From positions 1 to 21,862 of the forward strand of contig JADLBT010000235.1 in NCBI GenBank assembly GCA_020847555.1: DNA of 21,862 bases, read 5' to 3'. The notes beneath the pieces are model-generated. The model was not told the DNA's origin, searched no databases, and was given only the letters and a program-made list of their open reading frames with translations. Made by a program: the position numbers and the translations under genes. Positions 7,489-15,212 of this stretch are shown here, in pieces. Numbering within the stretch: the first letter of the stretch is position 1; the number at the start of each line of letters is the position of its first letter. The stretch is from Gemmataceae bacterium (lineage in GTDB: Bacteria > Planctomycetota > Planctomycetia > Gemmatales > Gemmataceae).

Positions 7489-7519
7489 TCCGTGGCTCCG
7501 TAGCTAATTGCTCCCAACC

Positions 7520-8572
7520 ATGAAGATCGCCGTCTTTCTGCCGAACTGGGTGGGCGACGCGGTGATGGCCACGCCGGCCTTGCGGGCGCTGCGCCGCCAC
7601 TTCTCCTCCGCCCACCTCGTCGGCGTCCTGCGTCCCTACGTCGCGGGCGTCCTCGCCGGTGCCCCCTGGCTCGACGGCCAACTCCTCCTTGACGAGAAAG
7701 GCCCGTGGGCGCGGCGCTGGCCAGCCGTGTCGCTGGCGCTGCGCAGGCAGCGGCCCGACCTCGCCGTCCTCTTCCCGAATTCGTTCCGATCGGCGCTCGT
7801 GGCGTGCCTCGGCGGCTGCCGGCGCCGCGTCGGCTACGCGCGCGGCGGGCGCAGCTGGCTGCTGACCGACCGCCTCCCTCCCCTCCGCGCGGCCGACGGG
7901 ACGTTCACCCCGAGTCCGATCATCGACGCCTACAACCTCCTCGTCGAACACCTCGGCTGCCCCACGCCCGGGCACCGCATGGAGCTGTTCACGTCCCCGG
8001 CCGACGAACAGGCCGCCGACGCGGTCTGGGAGCGCGGCGGGCTCGGCCGCTACCGGGAGGTGATCTGCCTCAACCCGGGCGCCGCGTTCGGATCGGCGAA
8101 GCACTGGCCAGCCGAGTCGTTCGCCCACCTCGCCCAGGGGCTGGCGGATAAGCGCGGCAGCGGGGTGCTGGTGCTGTGCGGACCGGCCGAGCGCACCCTG
8201 GCGATGCAGATTGAGAACCTGGCCTGCCGCCGGGCTGTCCACACTCTCGCTGACTACGCGCTGTCACTCGGACTGACAAAGGCGTGCGTGCGGCGGGCGG
8301 ACCTGCTCATCACCACCGACAGTGGGCCGCGCCACTTCGCGGCTGCGTTCGACCGGCCGGTCGTCACCCTGTTCGGACCAACGCACATTGCCTGGACCGA
8401 GACGTACCACCCGGCGGCGGTTCACCTGCAAAAGAAGGTCGATTGCGGCCCGTGCCAGCGGCGCGTCTGCCCGCTCGACCATCGGTGCATGCGCGGCCTC
8501 ACGCCTGTCGAGGTGTTCACCGCGGCCGCCGAACTGCTCACCTGTTACCCCGCACGAAAGGCGGCGTCCTGA
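7520..8572 (+). CDS. waaF: GT9-family LPS heptosyltransferase (WaaF-like)
   Basis: Family 9 glycosyltransferases move heptose from ADP-heptose to the LPS inner core on the cytoplasmic side of the inner membrane. The 350-residue product has the expected GT-B layout: an N-terminal domain starting with a strand and WVGDAVMATPAL (10-21, including the conserved Asp D13), and a C-terminal donor domain with NPGAAFGSAKHWP (185-197), TTDSGPRH (265-272) and LFGPTHIAWTETYHP (284-298). A cysteine cluster (C309, C312, C317, C323) near the end is typical of WaaF-like sequences. ATG at 7520 was chosen since MKIAVFLP is the usual start; I see no strong ribosome-binding site. The stop overlaps the next start (TGATG). 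Whether it adds heptose I, II or another heptose cannot be told from sequence alone. Confidence 0.88.
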   Translation: MKIAVFLPNWVGDAVMATPALRALRRHFSSAHLVGVLRPYVAGVLAGAPWLDGQLLLDEKGPWARRWPAVSLALRRQRPDLAVLFPNSFRSALVACLGGCRRRVGYARGGRSWLLTDRLPPLRAADGTFTPSPIIDAYNLLVEHLGCPTPGHRMELFTSPADEQAADAVWERGGLGRYREVICLNPGAAFGSAKHWPAESFAHLAQGLADKRGSGVLVLCGPAERTLAMQIENLACRRAVHTLADYALSLGLTKACVRRADLLITTDSGPRHFAAAFDRPVVTLFGPTHIAWTETYHPAAVHLQKKVDCGPCQRRVCPLDHRCMRGLTPVEVFTAAAELLTCYPARKAAS

Positions 8573-10230
8573 TGGCGTTCGTCGTCACCCACCCACGTTT
8601 CCGCGACGCCCTCGCCGGCCTGGGTCTGAGCGGCGCCACCGATTATCTCGATCTCCCCGGGGTCGTCTACTGCGGCCACCCGGACCGCCACGTCGCGCGG
8701 GTGACGCTCGGCAGCGGTGCCGCCGCGGTTGGCGGCTACCTGAAGCGCGAACATCGGGTTCGCTGGAAGCATCGGCTGGCGAGCGCGTGGGCAGGCTTCG
8801 GCCTGGCGTCGCGCTCGCTCCGCGAGTTCGCCCTGCTCCGCGACCTGGCTGCGGCAGGCATCCGCTGTCCCGAGCCGCTCGCCGCCGGCGAGGACGACCG
8901 CGGCCGCGCCTTCCTCCTGGTTCGCGAGTTGCCCGGATGTCGCGACCTGCGCGCGTTCCTCCACGACATGGCGGCCACCCCAACCGGACGGCGCGCGACT
9001 GCCCGCGGACTCGGCGCCGCCCTGGCCCGCATCCATTCGGTCGGCTTCGACCACCCCGACCTGTACTCCAAGCACGTCCTTGTCGAGGGCCGCCCGGAGG
9101 AGGCGACGTTCTGGTTCCTCGACTGGCAGCGCTCCCGGCGCTACCGGGAGGTTTCGTGGCTGGTTCGCCAGCGCGACCTGGCCGCACTTGACGCGACCCT
9201 CGCCGACGAACTGGTGAGCCGACGGGCGCGGGTCGCGTGCCTGGGCGCTTACCTCCGTGAGGCGGAGCGCGATGACGTGCCCCTCCCTTCGCTGAGGGAG
9301 GCGGCGGAAGACGTGCGCCGGCTGGCGGAACGCCTGCGCGGCCGGCGGCACATTCGCGAGTTGCTGGAGCCGCCGCTAGCCGCCGGAACGCAGAACCTCG
9401 TCTGGCTCGACGGCGAGGCGCTGTGCGTGACGCGCGAATTCCTCGACGAACTCAGCGGGCAGGCACCGGCCTGGCTCTCCCTCGCCGAGCGGGCACAATA
9501 CCCATCTGTCCCGGTGCGACGCGAGGTCATCGAGCGTCCCTCCGGGCTGCTCGCGGACCTGGTCCACCGGCGGGCGGCCCGCCCCCTGGCCTGGTTGTGG
9601 AACCTGGTGCGTCGCCGCCGGGTCGTGTCTCCGGAACTGGCGCGGGCCGGGGTGCTGTTTCGCCTGCAGCGTTACGGCATCGCGACCCCACGCCTGCTGG
9701 CGGTTGGCCAGCGGAGCCCCTGGCCGTGGCGCGTCGAGTCGCTGCTGCTGACCGAACCGTTGCTCGGCGCGGCGCCCCTCACGGCCTGGCTCGCGGCAAC
9801 CGCCGACGGTGCGGAGCGGCGACAGGTTCTGCGCCACGCGGGGGCAGTGCTGCGCCGCCTCCACGACGCGGGGTATGTCTTCGCCTCTCCCGATGTGCCC
9901 GGCCGTACCCTGCAGGTGCAGGACCGGCGAATCGGTGTGCGCGTGGTGGTCGGCGAGCCGGAACGGTTGCGGAAGAGGCGACAGCCAGGGCGCACGTGGC
10001 TCCGCGACCTCCGGGCTCTGCACGACAGCCTGACCCTGACCTGCAGCCGGGCCGACCAGATCCGTCTCCTGCTGGGCTACCTGGGCAGGAGGCGACTTGG
10101 CCCCGATGGGCGGGAGTTGGCTGCCACGGTGCTCGGTCCGGTGAGCGGTCAGCGCCGCCAGGCCAAGCCCTCGGAAGTCTCCGCGACTTCCGAAATCTTG
10201 ACTGCGTCCACCACGAGGGAGGCCGCCTGA
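8572..10230 (+). CDS. Two-domain LPS-kinase-like protein, second domain degenerate
   Basis: The 552-residue product looks like two WaaP/Kdo-kinase-type (protein-kinase-like) domains in one chain. Domain 1 (about 30-215) has a likely ATP-binding lysine (K58 in YLKREHR), a catalytic-loop-like HPDLYSKH (161-168, D163) and a metal-binding-like FLDWQRSRR with D184. Domain 2 (about 300-500) keeps the general pattern (LLTEPLLGAAPL; LRRLHDAGY with H431), but the expected HxDLY loop reads YVFASPDV and no DW/DL metal site follows, so it appears catalytically dead. Such kinases phosphorylate heptose or Kdo in the LPS core. The ATG overlaps the preceding stop (TGATG), and the stop overlaps the next start in the same way. 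The C-terminal tail (about 515-552) is Ser/Thr/Arg-rich and unlike either domain. The family call is good, the substrate unknown. Confidence 0.75.
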   Translation: MAFVVTHPRFRDALAGLGLSGATDYLDLPGVVYCGHPDRHVARVTLGSGAAAVGGYLKREHRVRWKHRLASAWAGFGLASRSLREFALLRDLAAAGIRCPEPLAAGEDDRGRAFLLVRELPGCRDLRAFLHDMAATPTGRRATARGLGAALARIHSVGFDHPDLYSKHVLVEGRPEEATFWFLDWQRSRRYREVSWLVRQRDLAALDATLADELVSRRARVACLGAYLREAERDDVPLPSLREAAEDVRRLAERLRGRRHIRELLEPPLAAGTQNLVWLDGEALCVTREFLDELSGQAPAWLSLAERAQYPSVPVRREVIERPSGLLADLVHRRAARPLAWLWNLVRRRRVVSPELARAGVLFRLQRYGIATPRLLAVGQRSPWPWRVESLLLTEPLLGAAPLTAWLAATADGAERRQVLRHAGAVLRRLHDAGYVFASPDVPGRTLQVQDRRIGVRVVVGEPERLRKRRQPGRTWLRDLRALHDSLTLTCSRADQIRLLLGYLGRRRLGPDGRELAATVLGPVSGQRRQAKPSEVSATSEILTASTTREAA

Positions 10231-11102
10231 TGAGCGGCGCCCTGTGGCAGCGCCTGGTTCGCGGCGTCCGGCGGTTACAGGCGCACCCGGACTGGCCGGC
10301 GTTCGCCGGTTCCGACTGGGGCGAGCGGGTCATGGACGTTGCCGTCACCGACCGCTTTCACGCCAAGCAGGGCCGCTCGACCGGGCGCTGGATCCTCCAC
10401 ACGGACGGGCGCCGGCTCGCGGTCTACCTGAAGCGTCACTACCGCCTGCCGTGGTGGCGCGGCCTGCTCGCCGCCGTGTGGCCGGGCCGGGGTTGGTCGC
10501 CGGCTTTCGAGGAATGGCGCCACCTGGAATGGGCGCGCACCGAGGGGTTCCCAGTGCCGAACGCGGTCGCCGTCGGCGAGTACATCGGCCCGTGGGGGCG
10601 GCTGTGCAGCTTCCTCGCCGTCGAGGAGTTGGCCGACATGCTCCCGCTTAACGAGGCCATCCCCGCCGCGGCCGCCCGACTCGATCCCGTCGCGTTCGAC
10701 GCCTGGAAACGCGGGCTGCTGACGGAAATGGCCCGCCTGGCGCGCGAACTACATGGCCGCCGCGCGTTTCATAAGGATCTCTACCTGTGCCATTTCTACA
10801 TCCCCCGCGCCGACACCGAGCAGCCAGTGGGGGAGTGGCGCGGGCGCGTCCACCTGATCGACCTGCACCGCCTGAGCCGCCATCGGTGGACGTGGCCGGT
10901 GTGGCAGGTCAAGGATCTCGCCCAGCTGCTGTATTCGTCGGACGTCCCCGGCGTGACCGCGCGCGACCGGCTGCGCTTCTGGTTGTGCTACCTCGGGTCG
11001 GCGCGGCGCGGGGGCTGGGGGCGGTGGCTCGGTTGGCTGGTAAGGCTCAAATGGCAACGCTATCGCCGACACAACCAAAAGAAGGGCGAACGCCTGTCAT
11101 GA
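10230..11102 (+). CDS. WaaP/RfaP-family LPS core sugar kinase
   Basis: This 290-residue protein resembles the RfaP/InaA group, which phosphorylates heptose (WaaP) or Kdo in the LPS core with ATP in the cytoplasm. The key residues are intact: lysine K68 in VYLKRHYRLPWW, catalytic loop HKDLYLCHFYI (181-191, D183), and metal-binding aspartate D211 in HLIDLHRLSRH. The tail with VKDLAQLLYSS (about 227-237) followed by a basic helix is family-typical. The start ATG (10230) overlaps the stop of the double-kinase gene, and its own stop lies inside the next start (ATGA). Together with the upstream gene there are three kinase-like domains in a row, two of which look active. The exact sugar and position phosphorylated cannot be read from sequence. 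Confidence 0.88.
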   Translation: MSGALWQRLVRGVRRLQAHPDWPAFAGSDWGERVMDVAVTDRFHAKQGRSTGRWILHTDGRRLAVYLKRHYRLPWWRGLLAAVWPGRGWSPAFEEWRHLEWARTEGFPVPNAVAVGEYIGPWGRLCSFLAVEELADMLPLNEAIPAAAARLDPVAFDAWKRGLLTEMARLARELHGRRAFHKDLYLCHFYIPRADTEQPVGEWRGRVHLIDLHRLSRHRWTWPVWQVKDLAQLLYSSDVPGVTARDRLRFWLCYLGSARRGGWGRWLGWLVRLKWQRYRRHNQKKGERLS

Positions 11103-12283
11103 AGGTCGCGTTCTGTTACGAGAGCGTGCTGCCCGCCCGCGGAGGGTGTGAGACGTACATCGCTGACCTGGCCCGCCGTCTGGTCGCCGACAGGCATGAG
11201 GTCCATCTCTACGCCTGCCGCTGGGACGAGAAGGCCCTGCCTGCGGGCGTGCGCTACCACGGCCTGCCGGCGCCGCGCGGGCCGCGCTTCCTGCGCCCCT
11301 GGCGCTTCGGCGCCCTGTGCGAGCAAGCGCTGCGCGCGGGGACGCATGACGTCTCGATCGGCTTCGACAAGACGTGGGGGCAGGACGTGCTCTACCCGCA
11401 GGGCGGCCTGCACAGCGCCTCCGCCGATTACAACCTGCGCAAGTATCCCGGCGGGGTGACACGCGCGCTGGCCCGGGTGGTGAAGGCGCTCGACCTGGCG
11501 CACTGGTCCTACCGGCGCCTGGAGCGCAGGCAGTACCTGCGCCACCCGCGGCCGCTCGTCGTGGTCAACAGCCACATGGTGCGTGGCCACTTCCAGCAGT
11601 ATTACAACGTCCCGACCGCGGATCTGTTCGTGGTGCGCAGCGCCATCGACGCGAAGCGCTTCCCCGAGCACGACCGCCCGCGGCGGCGCCTGGAGTGGCG
11701 CCAGCGCTGGGGGCTGGGGGCCGAGGAGACGGTCGGCCTGTTCGCGGCGATGAACTACCGCCTCAAGGGGCTGGACCCGCTGCTGCACGCGGTACGCTGC
11801 CTCTGTGTCAACGGGCTGTCACCGAACCCGGCGTTCCGCCTGCTGGTGGTGGGAAATCCCGACAGCGGGAAGTATCAGCAGCTGGCGCGGCGGCTTGGCG
11901 TCGAGCGGCACGTCCGGTTCGCCGGCCACTGCCCGGAGATGCGCAATGCATACTTTGCGGCCGATTTCCTCGTCCACCCGACCTTTTACGACCCATGTTC
12001 GCTCGTCGTGCTGGAGGCGCTCGCGTGCGGACTGCCGGTGATCACGACGCGGGCCAACGGGGCGAGCGAACTGCTGTCGCCGCTGCAGGAGGGGTACGTC
12101 CTGGACGACCCGCACGACCACGCGCGGCTGGCGTGGTGCCTGGGCCAGTTGCTCGACCCGGCGCGGCGATCGGTGTGCGCCCACGCCGCGCGCCGAACCG
12201 CGGCGCGCTGGACCTTCGAGTACCACTACCGCCAGCTCCTCGACGTCTTTGCCGAGGCCGCCGCCCGACGCCGGGCGGCGTGA
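11099..12283 (+). CDS. GT4-family glycosyltransferase, WaaG-like
   Basis: A 394-residue GT-B enzyme resembling LPS core glucosyltransferase I (WaaG/RfaG), which adds the first outer-core hexose to heptose at the cytoplasmic membrane. The acceptor domain starts MKVAFCYESVLPARGG and includes GFDKTWGQDVLYPQGG (88-103). The donor domain has AMNYRLKGLD (217-226, with a likely phosphate-binding lysine K223) and HPTFYDPCSLVVLEALACG (293-311), where E306 is the conserved GT4 glutamate. The start ATG overlaps the kinase stop codon by four bases (ATGA), making it the last member of a chain of four coupled genes. It is followed by a palindromic element and then by an SDR gene with its own possible promoter. 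The WaaG-like position fits the context; the sugar transferred is not known. Confidence 0.87.
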   Translation: MKVAFCYESVLPARGGCETYIADLARRLVADRHEVHLYACRWDEKALPAGVRYHGLPAPRGPRFLRPWRFGALCEQALRAGTHDVSIGFDKTWGQDVLYPQGGLHSASADYNLRKYPGGVTRALARVVKALDLAHWSYRRLERRQYLRHPRPLVVVNSHMVRGHFQQYYNVPTADLFVVRSAIDAKRFPEHDRPRRRLEWRQRWGLGAEETVGLFAAMNYRLKGLDPLLHAVRCLCVNGLSPNPAFRLLVVGNPDSGKYQQLARRLGVERHVRFAGHCPEMRNAYFAADFLVHPTFYDPCSLVVLEALACGLPVITTRANGASELLSPLQEGYVLDDPHDHARLAWCLGQLLDPARRSVCAHAARRTAARWTFEYHYRQLLDVFAEAAARRRAA

Positions 12284-12310
12284 AGCCCTGCGCAGCTCAA
12301 CTCGCCAAGC

Positions 12311-12405
12311 AGCCGTTTCCAGACGCCGCAGGAGGGGGCTCTGTCCCCCGATCTCGCTGGAACCATCGGGGGCCGCAGCCCCTCCTGCGACGTCTGGAAA
12401 CGGCT
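12311..12405. repeat. 95-bp inverted repeat with inner hairpin, after the WaaG-like gene
   Basis: The outer arms AGCCGTTTCCAGACG...GGAGGGG (12311-12340) and their complement (12377-12405) differ by one base and one inserted G. Nested inside is a perfect 8-bp stem, CCCCCGAT (12345-12352) with ATCGGGGG (12365-12372). It begins 27 bp past the stop codon at 12283, and could be a palindromic mobile element that also serves as a transcript end. Confidence 0.8.
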
Positions 12406-12430
12406 TCCAGGCCGCAAGCGGTCGAAGGTG

Positions 12431-12437
12431 CTATAAC
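12431..12437 (+). promoter_or_regulatory. Possible -10 box for the SDR gene
   Basis: GCTATAAC here matches the -10 region of the strong lpxK promoter (GCTATAAC, 3717-3724). It lies about 50 bases before the SDR start. No good -35 box is found at the right distance, so this is only a suggestion that a second transcript begins here after the palindrome. Confidence 0.35.
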
Positions 12438-12488
12438 CGACCCCGGCGGGCGCGACCGGGCCGCGCCAGGCACCTCCGGGAGAGAGCC

Positions 12489-13295
12489 GTGGATCTCGGA
12501 CTGAAAGAACAGGTGGCCGTCATCGCGGGCGGGGCGCGTGGGATCGGCCGGGCCATCGCACACGCCTTCGCCGCAGAAGGCGCGCACGCCGCCATCCTCG
12601 ACCGCGACACCGAAGCGCTGGCGGTGACGCGCCAGGTGGAAGCGGCCGGCGCACGCGCTCTCGGGCTGGTCGCCGACGTGACGGACTACGACGCGGTGCG
12701 GCACGCGGCGGGTCAGATCGCGAATACCTTCGGGCGCATCGACCACGTCGTCTTCGCGGTCGGCATCGGCTCCGGCAAGTACGGCTTTCCGTTCTGGAAC
12801 CTGGAGCCGTCCGACTGGTCGCGCGTCCTCCAGGTCAACGTCGGCGGCGCCGCCAACGTGGCCCACGCCTTCGCCCCGGTCCTGGTGCGAGCCTGCGCGG
12901 GCACGATGTTGTTCCTCGCCTCGGTCGCCGGGCAAATCGGCTCGCAAACCGACCCCCCTTACAGCGCCTCCAAGGCGGCCCTGATCAACTTCGCCCAGTG
13001 TGCGGCGAAGGATCTTGCGCCTTACGGCGTGCGCGTCAACACCCTCTGCCCGGGCATGGTGCAGACAGCCCTGAACCGTTCCGTCTGGGAGGCGTGGGCG
13101 CGACAGCAGCCGGAGGGACAGCGCCAGGATTACGAGGAGTGGGCGGCCGAGAAGATCCGCCGGGTGGTGCCGCTGAATCGCTGGCAGGAGCCGGAAGACG
13201 TGGCCGCGATGGCGGTGTTCCTCGCGTCGGACCGCGCCCGCAACGTGACCGGACAGACGGTGAACGTCGATGGCGGGTTCGTGATGCACTGGTGA
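12489..13295 (+). CDS. Short-chain dehydrogenase/reductase (SDR), classical type
   Basis: A 268-residue NAD(P)-dependent oxidoreductase of the classical SDR family. Visible elements are the nucleotide-binding GGARGIG (14-20), D64 in VADVTD contacting the adenine, the catalytic tetrad N117, S145 (LASVAG), Y158 and K162 (YSASK), and the family ending VNVDGGFVMHW. A lid insertion (about 196-228) is rich in Trp, Gln and Glu. D38 and D40 at the end of the second strand (ILDRD) suggest NAD preference. The start is GTG at 12489 with GGGAGAGAG just upstream. It may act in fatty-acid or sugar metabolism; sitting among LPS genes, a role in making a nucleotide sugar or an acyl chain is possible but unproven. 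It is followed 15 bases later by the YbaK-like gene. Confidence 0.9.
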   Translation: MDLGLKEQVAVIAGGARGIGRAIAHAFAAEGAHAAILDRDTEALAVTRQVEAAGARALGLVADVTDYDAVRHAAGQIANTFGRIDHVVFAVGIGSGKYGFPFWNLEPSDWSRVLQVNVGGAANVAHAFAPVLVRACAGTMLFLASVAGQIGSQTDPPYSASKAALINFAQCAAKDLAPYGVRVNTLCPGMVQTALNRSVWEAWARQQPEGQRQDYEEWAAEKIRRVVPLNRWQEPEDVAAMAVFLASDRARNVTGQTVNVDGGFVMHW

Positions 13296-13310
13296 GTGCG
13301 GGAGGCGGGC

Positions 13311-13772
13311 GTGGCGAGCGTCTTCGAGCGGCTGCACGAATGGCTGCAACAGGCCGGCATTGCGTTCACGGTCCTGCGGCACGAGGCGGTCTTCACCAGC
13401 GAACAGGCGGCCGCCGTCCGCGGCACGCCGCTGGCGAGCGGCGCCAAGGCGCTGGTGGTTCGGGCGGGAGAGCGTTTTGTCCTGCTCGTGCTGCCGGCCG
13501 ACCGCAAGCTCGACAGCCGCAAGGCCCGGGCCGCGCTGGGCGTCAAATCGGTACGCTTCGCGGCCGCCGAGGAGGTGGAGCAGCTGACCAGCCTCAAGCC
13601 CGGCTCGATCCCGCCGTTTGGCAGCCTCTTCGGCCTCCCCACTTACTGTGACCCGGCGCTCGGAGAGAACCCCTCGATCAACTTCAACGCGGGCGACCAC
13701 GCCATCTCGGTGCATATGACCTGCACCGATTACCTCGCGCTGGAGCGGCCGACCCTCGTCGCCATCTCGTAA
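13311..13772 (+). CDS. YbaK/EbsC-family aminoacyl-tRNA deacylase
   Basis: The family removes wrongly attached amino acids from tRNA, for example alanine or cysteine from tRNA-Pro. The 153-residue product is a single editing domain of family length. Features are K46 in ASGAKALVV, the position of the conserved catalytic lysine, and the loop PGSIPPFGSLFG (97-108), which is the family signature. VLPADRKLDSRK (60-71) and the closing strand with INFNAGDH also fit. GTG at 13311 is preferred since GGGAGG lies six bases upstream; an in-frame GTG at 13296 is possible. It follows the SDR gene closely. I see no functional link to LPS synthesis, so it may be a passenger in the operon. Confidence 0.88.
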   Translation: MASVFERLHEWLQQAGIAFTVLRHEAVFTSEQAAAVRGTPLASGAKALVVRAGERFVLLVLPADRKLDSRKARAALGVKSVRFAAAEEVEQLTSLKPGSIPPFGSLFGLPTYCDPALGENPSINFNAGDHAISVHMTCTDYLALERPTLVAIS

Positions 13773-13870
13773 GAGCGGGCAGGAGCCGTCCGACCAACCT
13801 GGAGCGCCAGCGACGGGCGCAACTAACCCGGAGCAACCGTCGGTCCGCATTCCCGCCGCGCTCGCGCGTC

Positions 13871-13878
13871 GCTACAAT
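13871..13878 (+). promoter_or_regulatory. Possible -10 box before the glycosyltransferase pair
   Basis: GCTACAAT resembles the TACAAT form of a -10 box and the GCTATAAC boxes at 3717 and 12430. It lies about 80 bases before the TTG start at 13959, in a 186-base gap that otherwise shows nothing. No clear -35 box accompanies it. Confidence 0.3.
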
Positions 13879-13958
13879 CCTTCCCTGGCCCGGGACGTGC
13901 GGCCGTTGTCCGGTCCGCGGCGCGGCACGCCCGGGGTGGTCCCCAACGGTTCGCTGCC

Positions 13959-15212
13959 TTGCCTGAGGATCCCCTGCACCTGCTCTGCATCGAGCCGCGC
14001 TTCCCCGGGCGACTTGGGTCCGTCGCCGACTGGCTGGTGCGCTGCCGCGGCTATCGCTGCTCCTTCTTCTGCCACACCACCGACCCGCCGGAGTGGTGGC
14101 CGGAGACGGTCGGGCGCGGGCTGGAGGTGGTCTGCTTCAACGTCGGCGGGGTCGCCCGCGAACCGTCGGTCAGCTGGACGCGCCACCTGGAGCGGGCGCT
14201 CTGTTACGCCTACGGCTGCTGGGAGGTGCTGGAGGTCCGCCGGCCGCGCCCCATCGACCTCGTCCTCGGCCGCTCGGCCGGGCTGGGCTCCACCCTGTTC
14301 GCGACGGTCCACGCGCCGGGCGCCCCGGTCGTGCAGCAGTTCGATTATTACTACCACGCCCACGCCCACGACCTCGCGGAGGAGGCCGGCCCCGACACGC
14401 CAGCCGAGTATTTCCACTGGCGGCGCGCGGCGAACGCGACGACGCTCCTGGAACTGGAGAACGGCGTCCGACCGTGGCTCTCGACCGCCTGGCAGCGCGA
14501 TCTGTTCCCACCTGAGTACCGCGACGACTTCCTGGTGCTGCACGACGGCATCGACACGCGCCGCCTCGCCCGTCAGGGCGGAGCAAGGCGGAACATCGCC
14601 GGGAGGCAGATCCCACCCGGAGTGCGCGTCGTGAGTTTTGTCGCGCGCTGCCTGGACCGGCTGCGCGGCTTCGACCGCTTCGCGCGTCTGGCGAATGCGC
14701 TGCTTCGCGCCGACCCGAACATCCTCTGCGTGGCGGCGGGGGCGCCCCGGGTCGAGCGCGGCCTTGATGTGGCGCACTTCGGGCAGGAGTATGCCGCGCA
14801 GCTGCTGCGCGCCGACCCGCCCCCCGACCCGGAGCGGTTCCTGCTCCTCGGTTCGCTCGCACCCGCTGCGGTGGCCGAACTTCTGACGGCGACCGACCTG
14901 CACGTCTACCCCGCCCGCCCTTACCCCGTCTCGCGTTCCGTGCTGGAGGCGCTGGCGGCGGGCGCCGTGGTTCTCGCCTGGGACTCGGCGCCGGTCCGCG
15001 AATTTATTACCCCCGGCCAGACCGGACTGCTCGTCGCGCCTGAGGATCCCGATGAGGCGGAGCGACTGACGCGGGCCGTCCTGGCGGACCTCGCCGCGTA
15101 TCGCCCGCTGGGCGAGGCCGCCGCGCGGTACGTTCGCGCCGCCTGTGCTCAGGAGGTGGTGCTGCCAGCCCTGGCGCGCGCGTTTGACCGCCTGCTGGAA
15201 AGGTGGCGGTGA
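13959..15212 (+). CDS. Glycosyltransferase, GT4 type, first of a tandem pair
   Basis: A 417-residue GT-B glycosyltransferase with an N-terminal domain like the Glyco_trans_4_3 group and a C-terminal GT4 donor domain. N-terminal landmarks are LHLLCIEPRFPGRLG (6-20), QQFDYYYHAHAHD (126-138) and STAWQRDLFP...VLHDGIDTRRL (175-203). The donor half runs from about 220 and includes ARPYPVSRSVLEALAAG (319-335, E330) and PGQTGLLV (352-359). No ATG or GTG fits in frame upstream, so TTG at 13959 is the likely start; no Shine-Dalgarno is visible, so translation may be weak or the start slightly wrong. Its stop overlaps the next gene's start. It is clearly paralogous to the following gene. It probably adds a sugar to LPS core or O-chain; donor and acceptor are unknown. 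Confidence 0.82.
   Translation: MPEDPLHLLCIEPRFPGRLGSVADWLVRCRGYRCSFFCHTTDPPEWWPETVGRGLEVVCFNVGGVAREPSVSWTRHLERALCYAYGCWEVLEVRRPRPIDLVLGRSAGLGSTLFATVHAPGAPVVQQFDYYYHAHAHDLAEEAGPDTPAEYFHWRRAANATTLLELENGVRPWLSTAWQRDLFPPEYRDDFLVLHDGIDTRRLARQGGARRNIAGRQIPPGVRVVSFVARCLDRLRGFDRFARLANALLRADPNILCVAAGAPRVERGLDVAHFGQEYAAQLLRADPPPDPERFLLLGSLAPAAVAELLTATDLHVYPARPYPVSRSVLEALAAGAVVLAWDSAPVREFITPGQTGLLVAPEDPDEAERLTRAVLADLAAYRPLGEAAARYVRAACAQEVVLPALARAFDRLLERWR

Noticed and set aside
8284..8571. An upstream extension of the double-kinase frame
   Set aside because: It overlaps the end of the heptosyltransferase in another frame; ATG at 8572 with the TGATG overlap is the natural start.
12297..13850. A 517-codon minus-strand frame opposite the SDR and YbaK genes
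   Set aside because: Both plus-strand proteins have full catalytic motifs, so this frame is a by-product of GC-rich codon use.
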